Positions 31,729-44,142 are shown, numbered from the stretch's first letter. The stretch: DNA of 64,000 bases from Isoetes taiwanensis (GCA_021234155.1 JAJEKV010000039.1:2420001-2484000); one strand, 5' to 3'. The notes: generated by a model not told the origin, from the letters alone. Numbers and translations: made by a program.

Positions 31729-32890
31729 GCTGATTATGGAAATGCCACGGTTCTTCATTTTCCACAGGTCCAGATCGTTCATCCGATAAGTTATTCACTC
31801 CAAGCAATTCTTCAGCATAGTATTCACCATCTCCATTGTAGCAACTTGTTATGTTTTTGCTTCATTCATGAAGAAGTCGTTGAAACAAGGGAAACAAAAT
31901 TTGGGGCCAATCTACAAAACTGGTTGAATGAATGGAGGCAATTGCTGTATAGAAAAAATGTTTATTGATATGGGTGTTCTTGATAGAGTACCCATAGAAC
32001 TTCCTCCACAAAAACTTGATAAAAGTGTCATGAGACTTCGCTATGTTGGTGAGCTTATGTGTTGTGGCAGCATATGGAGCTTAACCATATGATCCTGTAT
32101 AGCGGCCCAATTTAAAAGAGTACGTCGAGACAATTGAAATACATGTACCAAGAGATTCTGATTGAGGGTGATTCTTGTGTGATCTACCATCGTCTGATAT
32201 CCTGCATCACTCTTGATCAGATGTGCAACGAACTGCTGAAGCTGGACAGGATTGGGAACAAAGAGTTATTGTTTAGAAAAATCAAGCAGCCCGCCCTTCC
32301 AGCAACATCACGACTGGCGCCTTCAAGGGGTTTGCGGATAGTGGCAGTGGAAAAGATGATCGATTGAAAAGTTCAGGATCCATTGGCGCAGTGGCCTGCA
32401 GAGTGGGCAACTTGGGGGAAGCAGCCATGGCGATCGACGGAAGAAATTGAAGAGCGAAAGGCGAAGAGCGGAGAAATTTGTGAAGCTTTAGGGTTCGCGT
32501 CTGTTCAGCCAATATTTTTATAGGCAGGTGTGAAAGTAGAATCTGAGTCGTTGAAAGTGCCAGAAGGCAGTATAGATGAAGATGGCGGCACGGAGCGAAG
32601 AAAGATCCAGAAGCAAAATTTTGGTTAAGTCCAGAGAATCGATTGAGAAAATCAACAGTGGAGATGGACGGGAATGAACGGTTACGAATAATGATTTGAC
32701 ACAGCCGTGGTTTAATGGGGCATAATTAAGAGAGACAATTCGAGAGTCCAAACGATCAAGTGAAAGAGGTGGCAGAAGCAGCAGGCAAAAGAGAAGGTAC
32801 TGCTACTAGATTTGCGGCGAGATATGGGAATCTGGAATTGGAATGTACTGTGCATGTGGACACGTCATCAAGAAGTGATTGGGCCACGTG
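31729..32890. other. G2 3' region, no clear gene
   Basis: Short frames on both strands (for example 32134-32367 plus and 32512-32282 minus) do not look conserved. The stretch lies between integrase and the coiled-coil ORF of G2 and may be element spacer. Confidence 0.35.
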
Positions 32891-32918
32891 GCAGGCAACA
32901 GTCGGTAGGGCTATATAA
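32878..32918 (+). promoter_or_regulatory. G-box and TATA box before coiled-coil ORF
   Basis: A CCACGTGG core (32883-32892) is followed by CTATATAAG (about 32909), about 50 bases before the ATG at 32964. This looks like a plant promoter and could drive the downstream ORF separately. Confidence 0.5.
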
Positions 32919-32963
32919 GACGAACGTTTGGCAATCTCCTGGCTCTGGCCTTGAGTATGATAT

Positions 32964-34999
32964 GGGCACTCATTTCCAGGCCATCATCAACCAATGTCTG
33001 CCAGAACCTAGCCATCTCTCCACTAGACACTTGGACACTGCTTCTCGGGCTTTCGACCGCACCCAATCTGTCATCCCTGCGGTCAGGGAACTTCAAGAAG
33101 AGATCTCTCGATCACACCCTGACACCCAACACTCTCCATGCCTGCAAGATCCGCGACCCACACCTTCTAGAGTCATCAACGTTCCTTTCTCTCAGTCTAT
33201 TCACGCTGATGCCTCCATCTCCCATCCAGTCTCTCATTCTTCCACTCACATTGTTCAACCGCCACCTTTGCCTCTTCAGCCGCTTGTTACTCCAACTACC
33301 AGAAGGGCTTTGTATCAATATGAACAAATTGTTTCCGGTTGCATGCTCAAACTTCAGGAGTTGCAAAAACACTTTATAAATGGGGTTAAAGAATACATGG
33401 ATCCCTCTGACGCCTTGCAGTATGATCTTCAGGCTGCCCAAGCTCAGATCCAGACCTTGAAAGAAAGTCTTTAAAGTAAGCACGGGACTTTGCTGGACAC
33501 TAGGGTTGTTCTCCTTAAAGAACAGGAGACACGCACTGCTATGGAAGAACAACAATCTCAACTTCAGGCCACCATCACGGAGCTTCTAGCTAAAATCACT
33601 GAGAAAGACAAGCTTCTTGTTGATACCCTAGGGGATTCAGTATTCTTTGCAGTACGGGACGTGTGCATGCAATAAAAGGGGTTTTTTTCTACTATTTCAT
33701 ATTTGTATACTTCCCAACAGGGTTTTTTTTGTCATTATCTGGAGCAAAATATATACTTTAGGGGTTAAATTTGCTTTCAAAGATCAGTATACTAGGGAAG
33801 TTTTTGGTCACCCTTCGAACGCAAATGTCCATACCCTTTTATTATTAAGTGCATCCCCCGGGGTCGATACTCATGCTCTTTACACGGGGTTATAAAATGA
33901 GTATACCCATGCAGCAGCATGCCACTATGCAGGGCAAAATCTGCATCACTGTCTTGGAAGGACAGCTCGCAGCAGTACAGTACCCGGGTCACGGATTTGC
34001 AAATGCAGCTCAGTGACACGAAGAAACAGAAACTTGTGGATGATGTGGCAATTGCTAGTCTTTAGCTGCAGGTCTCCTCCCACGGCCCTTCGTCTTCCCA
34101 CGCTACTCATTCTCACAGAAAGATCAGGGACTCACTATGTCTTCTCATTGAGAAAGACAACACAGAATTTACGATATGGAACATCAACTGCAGCAGGCAA
34201 TTCAGTCTGCTGATGATGCTCATCATCAATATGAGACTTACATCTCCTTGGTTGTCCACATTTAGGATGATTTTTCAAAACCCACAAGTTATTTGGATTA
34301 TGTTCAATCTCGATGACATCTCTTTCTTCTCAAGTGGTTCACTGCTAATGGCACTCTTCATGGCTCTCTCATTGGTAAGGATCTACTCACTATTTGGCCT
34401 GATCTTTCTATTGAAGACAAAGGCCTTCTTTGTGCACTTCTTACATTCCAGCTTATTCCTTGTGGCAATCAAGAATTCTTTATTCTCCGCCTTGTTCAAC
34501 CAATGGCGTATGTCATGCACGATTTCTATCTCGCTGATACACAGGATAAGTTTGATAACGGTCCAAATCGTGGATTTCAAGGTAATCTAGATGCCAAATG
34601 GCTGTTACAACAGGGAAATAAATATCTTTAAAATCAGTCATGGATCAATGCTCTTAAGGCGGAGTACATGCCCGAGCTTGCTCGCCACTTGCCCCTTTGG
34701 ATTGCAAAAACTTTGCAGCAAGTATGCAAGAACTTGCATGAAGAAATGGGGATTCAATTTGCTCAGATCTACCTATATCACTTATGTGGTTTTAACATTC
34801 TCCGTGCCTATCTTGATGGAGAGATCATTCATGTTAAATGGGTTCCTCCCCCTGTCAACACCCTTCTTTCCTATTCATAATGGAAATGTTGGTGTCAAAC
34901 TCTGGATGCTGATCTCCTTCAGGAGTTCTGTGATCAAGCTCAGCAGCCTATGATACAGCCTCCTCAGCATGATACTCTTTATGCGTCCTTGGGAGCACC
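32964..34999 (+). pseudogene. G2 extra ORF with coiled coils (ORF3)
   Basis: From MGTHFQAIINQCLPEPSH the frame runs through a Pro-rich part into coiled coil (YDLQAAQAQIQTLKESL; EEQQSQLQATITELLAKITE). After the MITE at 33628 it continues with DLQMQLSDTKKQKLVDDVAI and MEHQLQQAIQSADDAHHQYE. A globular end follows: LHGSLIGKDLLTIWPDLSIE, ALLTFQLIPCGNQEFFIL, LPLWIAKTLQQVCKNLHEEM, QIYLYHLCGFNILRAYLDGE, to a stop at 34999. Several stops break it. Tat- and Athila-type elements often carry an extra ORF after pol. A Gag-like role is possible, since gag is missing elsewhere, but I do not recognise the domain. Confidence 0.5.
33628..33863. mobile_element. 236-bp MITE (MITE-1, copy b, inverted)
   Basis: The reverse complement of 17102-17337, same length, with the same GGGGGATKCA ends. 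It is flanked by TTGATACC (33620-33627) and TCGATACT (33864-33871), an 8-bp duplication with two differences. It interrupts the G2 coiled-coil ORF. Confidence 0.75.
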
Positions 35000-35870
35000 T
35001 TAGGTGTTCTTTTCATATGAATTTCCTTTTTAAATGTCAATGTAGCCTTCTCCCTAAATCCTGAACAATCATTTAACTTGAAAATGTGATGGCCAATGTG
35101 ACCAAGGAATAATATCAAGCCTGGACAATGCAATTTCCAAATTTGGAAGGCAACCACAAGTTTGCTAGGCAATGACATGCCAAAATTTGACATTGACATA
35201 TTCTAACCCATATTATTCAATATCTAAGCTTTTGATTACTTCATGTGTAGACCTATCCAAAAGTATAAGGTACAACGAAGAGTCAAAGCTTGAATCTTAG
35301 CAGTGAGGCTGTAGATATTAGGCTCGATATACCCCTTCCAATACATCTCTAAAAGTACAATGGACATTGGCGTCCAACATTCTGATATTGAATATAAGGT
35401 ATTCAAACCTCGATCATATGCTTTGGATGCAGGGGGGCTAGACATTTGGTTGCTTATACTCAACCAATATTGGTTCCTTTTGAAAATACGCAGAAGTTTT
35501 GATTGTAAATTTACACACCCAATAACTTTGCAACAAAACCATTTTTGCCTTTCAATAACAGTGCACGAACTACATTACTATACGTCAAGGTAAGTAATCT
35601 GCAATCCGACAAGTTTCTTGAATCATTTCTATTGGGAATGGCAAATTGCTCCACAAAACCTATAGAATTCGGTCATGCTTCCACCATGACCTGCAGAATT
35701 CGGTCACGCCATCTAAATGGCTTTCCCCATTTCGTTCTACATTACAATAGAAATTGATTCAAATCCATATCATTTGGGGACAACATTTTTTGCGCAACAT
35801 CGTATATTTTATTTCTATGCAAAATGATACTAAAAACACAACATCCCAACGTCACAAATTGTTGTTAAAG
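35000..35870. other. AT-rich, no gene
   Basis: No coding is supported. It may be the body of the Helitron-like element ending at 35897. Confidence 0.4.
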
Positions 35871-35897
35871 CCCCGCAACGCCGGGCACTGTTACTAG
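35870..35897 (+). mobile_element. Helitron-like 3' terminus
   Basis: A short GC-rich hairpin (GCCCCGCAACGCCGGGC, 35870-35886) is followed 7 bases later by CTAG at 35894-35897 and then T. This is the hairpin plus CTRR arrangement of Helitron 3' ends. The 5' TC end was not located. Confidence 0.45.
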
Positions 35898-37780
35898 TTC
35901 ATTTTATATTGGAAAAGGCATTTTTGGCATGGTTTGGACTATGATTTGGGTATTGTATAGTATTAAATTCCGTATAGTTTTGAAAGAATGAGCGAGTCTG
36001 TGTGTGGTGCAAAAGCCTGGGGAGGCCAAGGAGCTAGGAGGTTCGATACATTCTTTCTTGCCTAGGGCAAAAGACATGGGCCAATTTCTTGCTCATTTTT
36101 AGCCAGTTTGTGTGTCACATGTCGCAAGTTGATAGCAATAGAGCCCAGTTGATAGGAATTGCTTCCATGGGCTCCCGCCCTCAGTTAAATGAATTCCTAT
36201 TGACAGGAATCTATTCAATCTCAACATGGCTTAGAGTCCTTCATCGACACCACATATTTTTAAACACTCCTTTTACGAGAAAGAAGGAGGAGGGCCCAAC
36301 AATGTAGAAGCAGTCGACAACATGTGACCCCAGTGATGAAATTGGGTTCATGTCAATAGAAAACGCTCCCCGTTGACAGCTTCATATGAACTGCACTAAG
36401 ATTTCTTCTTCCTTCTTCTATCCAACAAATACTGGCAACAAACTACCTCATGTGTGAATGCGCCACCTCTTATAGTGGCGTCATATGAGGTGTCATGCAT
36501 TAATTGTTGCCATTGATATTCCCTATAGGTGGCATAAGTATAAGCAGTCTATGAATCCTTTTTCACTTTCTCTTTTGCCCATCCTATTTTTTGGACATGG
36601 AAACACCACATATGGCTCTTTTATCGCAAGTATCAACCGAGAATATTCAGAGGCATAACATAGGAGAATTATATATGTATTTATACGAAAAGACTATAAT
36701 TTTTTTGGTTTAAGCAAAAATCTAAATTTGAGGCGTGCCCCCATGGCATGGAAGCTGCATAGCTTGTTCAAGTGAATCCAAAATGCTAGAAGAACAAAAC
36801 AAACAAGGATTAGCGAGAATGCAAGTAGATCACAATCTTTGATTAGGCTATTCACGAGGCAAATATGTTGGATCATATCATAATGGCAAGAGATAACTGT
36901 AACTAGCTTCCAAAACGGAGATCTTGCTTGCAAGATAAGAAAGATCCATTGACCAGGCCACGTCATCGATCCAGCTGCAAAAGCGTGGCCCAATGGGAGG
37001 CGGCCACGCAGAAGGCCCAGCGTTACTGCAAAGGGCCATAAAATACAAACAATTATGAAATAACGAGGCAATTAATGGGCGATGATGTAAGGGACGTGCC
37101 GACACATTTATGCCCCGGAAAAATACAAAAAGGGATGTCGAAAATTCCGGAATCTTCCCGCCCCTTCGCAGCCATTTCAAATACCCCCATTTAATACTAA
37201 ATAAAATCCAATCGATCGCGACCAATTGGAACCGCGATAAATAAAAATCCTAAAATATTATTTTTTTCTAATTTTATATTTAGAAAATGAGCAGTGTATT
37301 TTCCCGCTCGTGCATTCATTTTCAAACTCCTGCTTGGGGCTTCGAAGAATTTCCCTCTCCGGCGATTCCGACACTTCTTCCCGCCATAGCCGACCTTGGT
37401 TAGAGCTTTTCCTTTCCGGCTTTCGCTATTCATTCTAAGTTCTTCTATTCAATCGATTGTTTGATCCATTTGACCAGCAATCTAGGAAGTTTTTCCCCCT
37501 TTTCTGCCGCCCGTTTTGGTCCGGTAGTTGATCCCCATATTCTTGCTCAAGATCGATGGCTAAGTACCTTCTTCTTTCGCTCTTATCGTTAGAAAGCGGC
37601 GCCGCATCAAATCATTCGGGTTCTTGTTGGGCCTAACAGGTTTAAAAGCTTTTCGGATACCGGATTTTCGGTTTTGTGTTTGTTGCGAGCAGTTTTTTCA
37701 AGAGTTTAGCGCGGTTCCTAGGCTCGGAAGTTCGGCCAAACGGTTGGTAGTTCCTATCCTTGCTTAGTTATTCTTAAATT
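35898..37780. other. Upstream region of the F-box gene, no other gene
   Basis: Short frames on the minus strand (36694-37225) look like chance. From about 37300 the sequence is less AT-rich, with 5'-UTR character and possible splice sites (for example CTGCGCAG near 37799), so the F-box transcript may start here. Confidence 0.4.
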
Positions 37781-39460
37781 GTGAGATTAAACCTGCGCAG
37801 AAGTTGCCGGATCAGAAAATTTTGGATTGAATACTTTGGCCGCAGTAAGAATTCGTACATCTGTCTGAGCAAGCATCAGAAATTGAAGGTTTTATCTTTA
37901 GGCTCAAGAAGTAGTATAGAAATGCGTCTTATGATGTGCAATCCGGAAGAAATAAGGCCGAAAAGCATAAAAGAGAAGAAGAATGTAGCTCGGCCATTAC
38001 AGGAGCTTAACGAAAATGATTTAGAGGCCCTTTTAGCAAAAGGGGTAAATGGAAGGAAGGTAGATCCGGCAGATTGCCCCTGTTCTATGATATTTAATTT
38101 CAGCAAGCTAACAGAGCAGCTAATAGGTACAGAAGTAGCACAAACGAAAAGGATCAGAAAGATATCAAGAAGCGCTCAGAAATCAAAGAAGAATCAGGAG
38201 TACAAAAAAAGCAGAAGTATGTCGTATTATCTAAAGCCAGGCGCGTTAGCTCAAATCCGAGATGCACAGAGAAATGTGCGTGCTTCTTTAGGCACTAGCA
38301 TAGGAAAGAAAAGGGCTGCCGGAATCGATCCAGCGGCTCTTAGCGACGAAGGGGCCGAAGGTCGGGAAGAACAAGGGGCTACAAATGATATCAGGGTACC
38401 GGGTTGTGGCCCAAAAAGCAGAGGCCCTGCATGTCTGCAGAGGAAAAAACTACAAGCTCCAAAGCTATCCTCTGCCATTAATTTGCAAGCTTCTGCTGCG
38501 GCAGAGGCTCCATTACAAGAATCTACTACCATGCCAGAGGCACCCACATCCATTGCAGAAGAAAGGGTATCAAATGGCGAGTGCTTGCTTGAAGCATTGC
38601 CCATGGAGTTAATTGTAAGCATTATTTCTTTGGTGCTTATGTTTTTTGTGAAGGAAGATTTTGGTCTTCAAGATATAGAATCTTCTCGTTTGAATCAAGG
38701 TTTTTGATGGTTTTTTGTAATATCTTGCAGGTTCGTATAGTTTGCCGTTTGCATCACAATGAATTGAAGCCGCTGTTTTTTGTCAGCAGAGCTCTTCGTC
38801 AGGCGGTAATGCTCTTATCTTCAATAGTTATACACACATTGGACTTGCCGCTCCCCACTTATATTTAAGAAATTTTGAAAGTCTGATTTATTGTTCTGTC
38901 CAGGTTTTGATTGCAAGACAAAGTCACTTCGATTTTACAACTCCAGGCAAAGACTACCGTGTTCCCGATAGCTTGCCATTGGCAAGACTTTCCTCTACCA
39001 GGTCAGTGTGGCATACTGCCATTGTTGTAAATCTAAACTTTTTATTTTTTGAAGAACTTGTTTTGCTTTGTCTAAACTGTTGTAAAAGTAAACTGTTCAT
39101 TTGTGTTTATCTTTTTCAGATTCTTGTTTTTTGTCATATAGTTCTACCAGAAATATCTGATTGCTTGACATTCCTTTATGCAGTGAATTTGGACTAGGAA
39201 ATCCAGTTTCAAGAATGCCAGCCCCACCCAATGCTCCAATTCATGCACCAAAGCATAACAAGCCAAGAATCTCTGCAGCAGAAATGCGCCAAATTGCTGC
39301 CACTTTGTTCAGGCCACCAAGGAGGCCTGCTGCAGCGGCAGCTGCAGCTTTGCCTACTCATATACTTGCAAGGCAAACTTCATTTCGTTCTGGAGCTTCT
39401 CACAGAGTTTTGTTCAACGAGGAGGAGCTTTGCCAGGCCATAGCCCAGAATTCGTTGTAA
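37781..39460 (+). CDS. FBS-type F-box protein, four coding exons
   Basis: Exons are 37781-38614, 38731-38805, 38904-39001 and 39184-39460; all introns are GT-AG and the phases fit. The N-terminal half carries YLKPGALAQIRDAQRN. The short, centrally placed F-box (ALPMELI, then VRIVCRLHHNELKPLFFVSR) spans the first intron. IARQSHFDFTTPGKDYRVPD follows. The end (ISAAEMRQIAATLF, then VLFNEEELCQAIAQNSL) matches the plant F-box stress-induced (FBS) group, closest by memory to Arabidopsis At4g35930 (FBS4). FBS proteins join SCF ubiquitin ligases through SKP1/ASK proteins. The start is uncertain: the ATG at 37922 is an alternative, and the region before 37800 could be intron or UTR. This is the one convincing host gene in the window. 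Confidence 0.85.
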
Positions 39461-40068
39461 CCTGCTTAACAGATAACTGCTTCGGCTATCTGGTGTATAC
39501 CACTATCTCAAGGTAACCTGTGTACAAAATAACGCATTGATGATCTGAAACAGAGGACAAAAACCGCTGGTTTTTGTTTCTGTCTTAGTTTGCTTACAAG
39601 TTATAAGGAATCGTAAAGGTAGAGGAAATATTCTAAGGGCATCCATTTGAGCATGCATTCCTAGAATCCTTGTGTATATGTCATTACCAAATTTTGGAAA
39701 TATATCTATGTTTTTACATTGTCTCTCGTTTATTTATGTTAGCCATTGCATTGATTCTGAGGATTTAAGTGGTATACTAGTTCATGATCAACTCTTTGTG
39801 ACGCATAATGTGCTTTAGCATGAGCTGATGCATAAGGTAAACTGGAAAGCGATTATAAGCTTTTGGATTGTCTTTTTTTCGGAATCATGGGGCTAATGGT
39901 CAAAGGAAGCTTTGGTAAGGAAAAATTGCATACAAGTCGGAGGAAATCTTTATTTATAAAAATGCCCTTGTATATTGTTTAAATCATCAGAATGACTAAT
40001 ATTTCTTTAAATTGTCAAAATGCCCCTATGTCTGATATGCCAAGCATAGGTGCAAAAAACCCCACATG
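39461..40068. other. 3' flank of the F-box gene, no other gene
   Basis: AT-rich sequence, probably the 3' UTR and downstream spacer, up to the hAT-like element. Confidence 0.5.
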
Positions 40069-40361
40069 CAGGGTTAGAAATTGAAGGCTGCCTTGACTTT
40101 TTTGAAGGTCACTCTAAAAAGTGGACTTTCAAATTGCAAGGCATAATATAAATTAGACTTTCATGTGCACTGTTAGTGTAAAAGTAACAATGCGTGGACT
40201 TAATTTTTTTTTCTCCTTAAAATACTTAAACATAGAAAAGCACTCGCAATATTTAACGCATAAACATTGTATTAACATCGTTAAATTCTAACAAATCATT
40301 TAATTCATAAGAATTTAAAATATAAGAGTTAAGTTAAATATATAAAAGTCATATGATTATA

Positions 40362-40906
40362 GGGTATGGTCGCCTTCCTTCGCGCATATACCCGTCATCG
40401 CGCACCCCCCTCCCTTTGGACATACGTTGCAGGCCGTTAAAATAAAAGATCAATGGCTAAGATTTGATGTTATGATAACAGGGCCCATCCACCACGCCCA
40501 TCCCCCACGATTTATGGGTCCTCACTAAAAGTGTCATAACTTCTCTTTCACATCTCTGTTTGGCACATGGATACGTGCATTTGAAAGCTATTTGAAGGGG
40601 CTTTCTAATGATGTAGATATCTCCCGTGTTTGCCTCTTAAATCTCTTGAAAAACCTCGAAGAAGTGGATGGAAATCCCCTGCACGCTAGGAAGGGGACCC
40701 GCCTCATGGAGGGGGCCATTAGACCCCCTCCTCTTCCGTCTACTCTAACTTTTTGTAGACATGTCAGAATCAGACGATTTTTTTTTTTATTGGAAACGCA
40801 AACACATTAGGTATCTAAAAAATGTATTTTTAACCAATTTTGACTTTGACCGTGCCTTCATTTTTTAGTTTGCCTCTTACGTGCGCGAAACATGGCGACC
40901 ATACCC
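40362..40906. mobile_element. 545-bp MITE (MITE-3) with TA duplication
   Basis: The ends are inverted GGGTATGGTCGCC with a further shared TTCGCGCA, flanked by TA on both sides (40360-40361, 40907-40908). hAT copy 2 has the exact empty site (GATTATAGTCAATT near 44436), proving insertion. A TA duplication and no coding fit a Stowaway/Tc1-mariner-type MITE. Confidence 0.9.
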
Positions 40907-40934
40907 TAGTCAATTTTCAGAAATAAGTACAACA

Positions 40935-43092
40935 TTAATGCTCATTTAAATCAAGCATTCTTCGATTCTTCTTCTCACGCCAAAGATTAAAAGTGCCATC
41001 AACATCAAGCTTCTCTTCTTCTGGTCCCGTCAATGATAAAAACATGAGCTCATCTAGCATCTTCAAGTCAAGACGAGAGCGATCATCACCTTTTATGTAG
41101 TTTTGCTTTGAAAAACCTCTTTCACAAATGGCCATACTACTAGGAAGCACTAGTATAATTTGCCACAACTTGGCCAATTGTGGGTGAGCTACAAACCACA
41201 TATCTTCATCACAACATCATTCCCAAGAATCAATCATTTTCTATTTTTGACACACCTCCATTTTGACAATAAAATTTACTAGCTCTCCTTTGCAACTATG
41301 TGCATCAACCAAGGGATTTAGACCACTACCAAATTTGTTGACCAAGCGACGTAACCATTGGGATGCTTTAGCATGAAGAGACTTTACATCACGAGGATAA
41401 TCCCTTGGGCTAAACAACTTTGCACCATAAAAAATATCCATATCATGAAACCTTTTCTTCAATGAATCAATCATAAGCGTTATGTATCTCTTCCCCAATG
41501 CAATGCAAGCTTCCTTAGAATTCAGCATACAATGTGTGTCCTTTTTATGCATGAGACCAAAATGTAAAGCATGAACATGTATCATACCTTGGTTATCCGT
41601 AAATTGAACACATCCATGCTCCTTTGTAGCTTGCAAGAATGATGTTATATGTGGTGCACCTTGTCCAAATTCTCCCACCAAATATTGCATTTGGAAAGTA
41701 TCTATAACTGTACTTATCACGTTTCCAATTGAGGTAATGTCAACGTGATCAAACTGAAATTTCTTGCTTATCTCATTCATTGAAGGAAGAACATCTGCTA
41801 GCATATGAAAGAAAAATTGCACGCCATAGTGTGTAAAGTAACCATACATTTCCTTCTCATCTAGTCTCCAAACTTCCAAAATTGGACCCATGAGCCTCAC
41901 AACTCTTTTCATGACATCTCCTCTAGACAACCAACGCACTTCATGCATTTGAAGCAAATTCAATTTCTTCTTTTGAAAACACCTGACAATATCTTGAAGG
42001 AAAGAATGCCTTTTAGATGATCTTCCCACCTAACTTGTGGCCTTTTTAGCCAACTTATCTAGTGTCTTAAATTCTGGAATAGATTCATATGCATCAGTCA
42101 TGGCTAAAGCCTCTCTATGTGCTATACAATGAACACTCAAAAGATGTGGTATTTCCATCTTAAATCTCGTTGCTACTCCAGTTTGTGAGCCAACCATAGC
42201 ACTTTCCCCATCGGATCCAAAACCAACCATCTTTTGCAAATCAAAACCTAGTCCTTCCAAAAGACATTTCAATGCAACATACATATTATTTGCACCTCCA
42301 CTACTCACATTCAACAACTTCAAAAATTTAGTAACGGGCAATCCCTTACCTCCATCTTTTAAGAATGTGAAGTACACGATAAGGTGTTGATCCAAAGAAA
42401 TATCCATGCTTTTATCAATGAGAATAGAATAATATGGACTTCTAAGCACATCCTGCCGAAGAGCTTCAAAGTAAATAGAGTAGAAAGCATCTAAGAACTC
42501 GCGATCAGAATTGGGATTTGTATAGGAGGAGTAATCATCACTAATAGGCATACCTGGAGTTTCCAAGAAGCGATGATGGGCACATAATGTTGAGTAGAAA
42601 TTCATGGACAAGTCATTCTTAGCTGTAAAATACATAATTCTCATCACGCACTTCACCCTTTCTGCCTCTGCATCCAACATACGATTGATATGCACTTCTA
42701 GTGGAACAACTTTCTTCCTCTCCTTACTTACGGCAACTCTATGATCTTGTGACATTGCATGCACATCCAATGCTTTAACTGAATGTTAGTGCTTTCTTGT
42801 TTAGAAAACGCATTAACTTGCAATGCTTGATGCATAGCGAGCAATACATCCTTTGACGACCATCATCAAGAATCTTTCTAAAAACCCATGGATGCTTAAT
42901 AAGCCATTCATCTCTAAATTCTCTCTCACTTGTGACCTTCTTTTTTTTTATCTCTGCTCCAGAATTATTGCCTTCCTCTCCCTCTATTGGGGTATTCAAA
43001 TTTGGCACCACGGCCTTTTTAAAAACTGAAATTAGAGAAGCTTGCCTCTTGTCCTTCTTTGGGCGTCCCATCTTCTTCATCTCTCCTTCCAA
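40935..43092 (-). pseudogene. hAT transposase, ZNF862-like, copy 1
   Basis: In order on the minus strand: a basic start and zinc-finger-like part (GRPKKDKRQASLISVFKK, WVFRKILDDGRQRMYCSLCI; 43092-42775). The catalytic part follows in 42770-42030, with ISLDQHLIVYFTFLKDGGKG and VGFGSDGESAMVGSQTGVAT then HCIAHREALA. It continues through 42029-41241 (EVRWLSRGDVMKRVV, HGCVQFTDNQGMIHVHALHF). The C-terminal hAT dimerisation segment (MAICERGFSKQNYIK) is at 41201-40935. The family resembles ZNF862/KIAA1586-like hAT proteins. In-frame stops at about 42028 and 41240 break the gene. Confidence 0.85.
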
Positions 43093-43258
43093 AATTGTGA
43101 GATTAAATGCCTTTCTAGTTCCTTTTCCGGTAAGGTAATTTGATAGGAAAAAAGATTCAGATTTGAAAAGAAGAATAGCAATACAATAAAATACAATACT
43201 AAGTAAACAATCAAATTCAAAAAAAATATATCCTGACTACTGTTACAGTTAAATAGGC

Positions 43259-43456
43259 TTAAAAGAATTGTTGATATCAGATTCAATTGGATCACTGGAG
43301 CTATTCTGCAGTTGCCCAATGCATTTCTAGCAAGCCTTAGAGATTTTAGCATTATGCCATGGCAGGAATATGGCATGACTGGCATCCATGGGCAAATCGA
43401 CATATATGGGCTTTTTCGGATAGTTAACAGTCTTTTCTATCTCTGCAATTAAACAA
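43259..43456 (+). CDS. Unknown 65-codon open frame
   Basis: A plus frame without ATG, from LKRIVDIRFNWITGAILQLP to FRIVNSLFYLCN and a stop. It looks protein-like (MPWQEYGMTGIHGQIDIYGL) and could be an exon remnant, but the neighbours give no support. Low confidence. Confidence 0.2.
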
Positions 43457-43688
43457 ATGATCCAACCGTAGAAATTCCGATTCATTAAACTTTGCTTCTA
43501 TTGTAATTTTGCAAATGTCATATCATTTCATTGGTCGACCGGGCAATGCACCGGCATACAACTACAATACATGCAGGGAACTACTACAAACATCGGGGCA
43601 GTCTACAATAGCGTGTTTAAAATTGACAATTTCTAGATAAGCAACCATCTGTTTCAGCTGATAACAAATGGAAGAATGAGCTTATAGA

Positions 43689-44066
43689 ATGATGCCGGAG
43701 TCCGAAGTTGCTCTTCCTGCCTCAGTGCCTGGGCATTCAAATTGCTACGATTTTGCCTGGGCATCCGCTTTCTACCATTCTGTATGGAATAAGAGATTTT
43801 TAGCACAACCCATTGATCCATCTCAATCTCATGCTTTGAGCTGCAAAAAATTCTTACCTTTGAACTTGGATTGGTCACAATCTTGGAAATCGAAGGCTGT
43901 TGGAGCAGGAAAATACATAATCGGCCAACATCATCTCATAATCGGCCAGATCAGAGAAAGAAAAGGGCTTCTTCATGCTCAATTTCGTAACAATACTTCA
44001 ATTCAAGAATCGGATTCAGTTCAGTCTCAGAATTTTAGAAGAGGGAATTTTGGTTGGCAATATTAA
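43689..44066 (+). CDS. Unknown 125-residue ORF
   Basis: A plus frame starting MMPESEVALPASVPGHSNCY, with no recognised domain and no splice or promoter evidence. It lies between two hAT copies and may be chance. Confidence 0.2.
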   Translation: MMPESEVALPASVPGHSNCYDFAWASAFYHSVWNKRFLAQPIDPSQSHALSCKKFLPLNLDWSQSWKSKAVGAGKYIIGQHHLIIGQIRERKGLLHAQFRNNTSIQESDSVQSQNFRRGNFGWQY

Positions 44067-44142
44067 TTGCCTACTATTCCATGATTTACGTTAAGCGATA
44101 ATATAATAATGATCCCTGATTTCATTCCATTCATATTCATAT

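Larger units (their letters stand above)
40069..43232 (-). mobile_element. hAT-like element copy 1
   Basis: The left end reads CAGGGTTAGAAATTGA, as does copy 2 at 44143 (CAGGGTTGGAAATTGA). The right end is set by where similarity with copy 3 stops (about 43229, TATATC before CTG). It carries one minus-strand transposase gene and a nested 545-bp MITE. The 8-bp flanks do not match, so the outer ends are not certain. Confidence 0.65.

Noticed and set aside
36694-37225. Minus-strand hydrophobic ORFs upstream of the F-box gene
   Set aside because: AT-rich chance frames, no splice or motif support.
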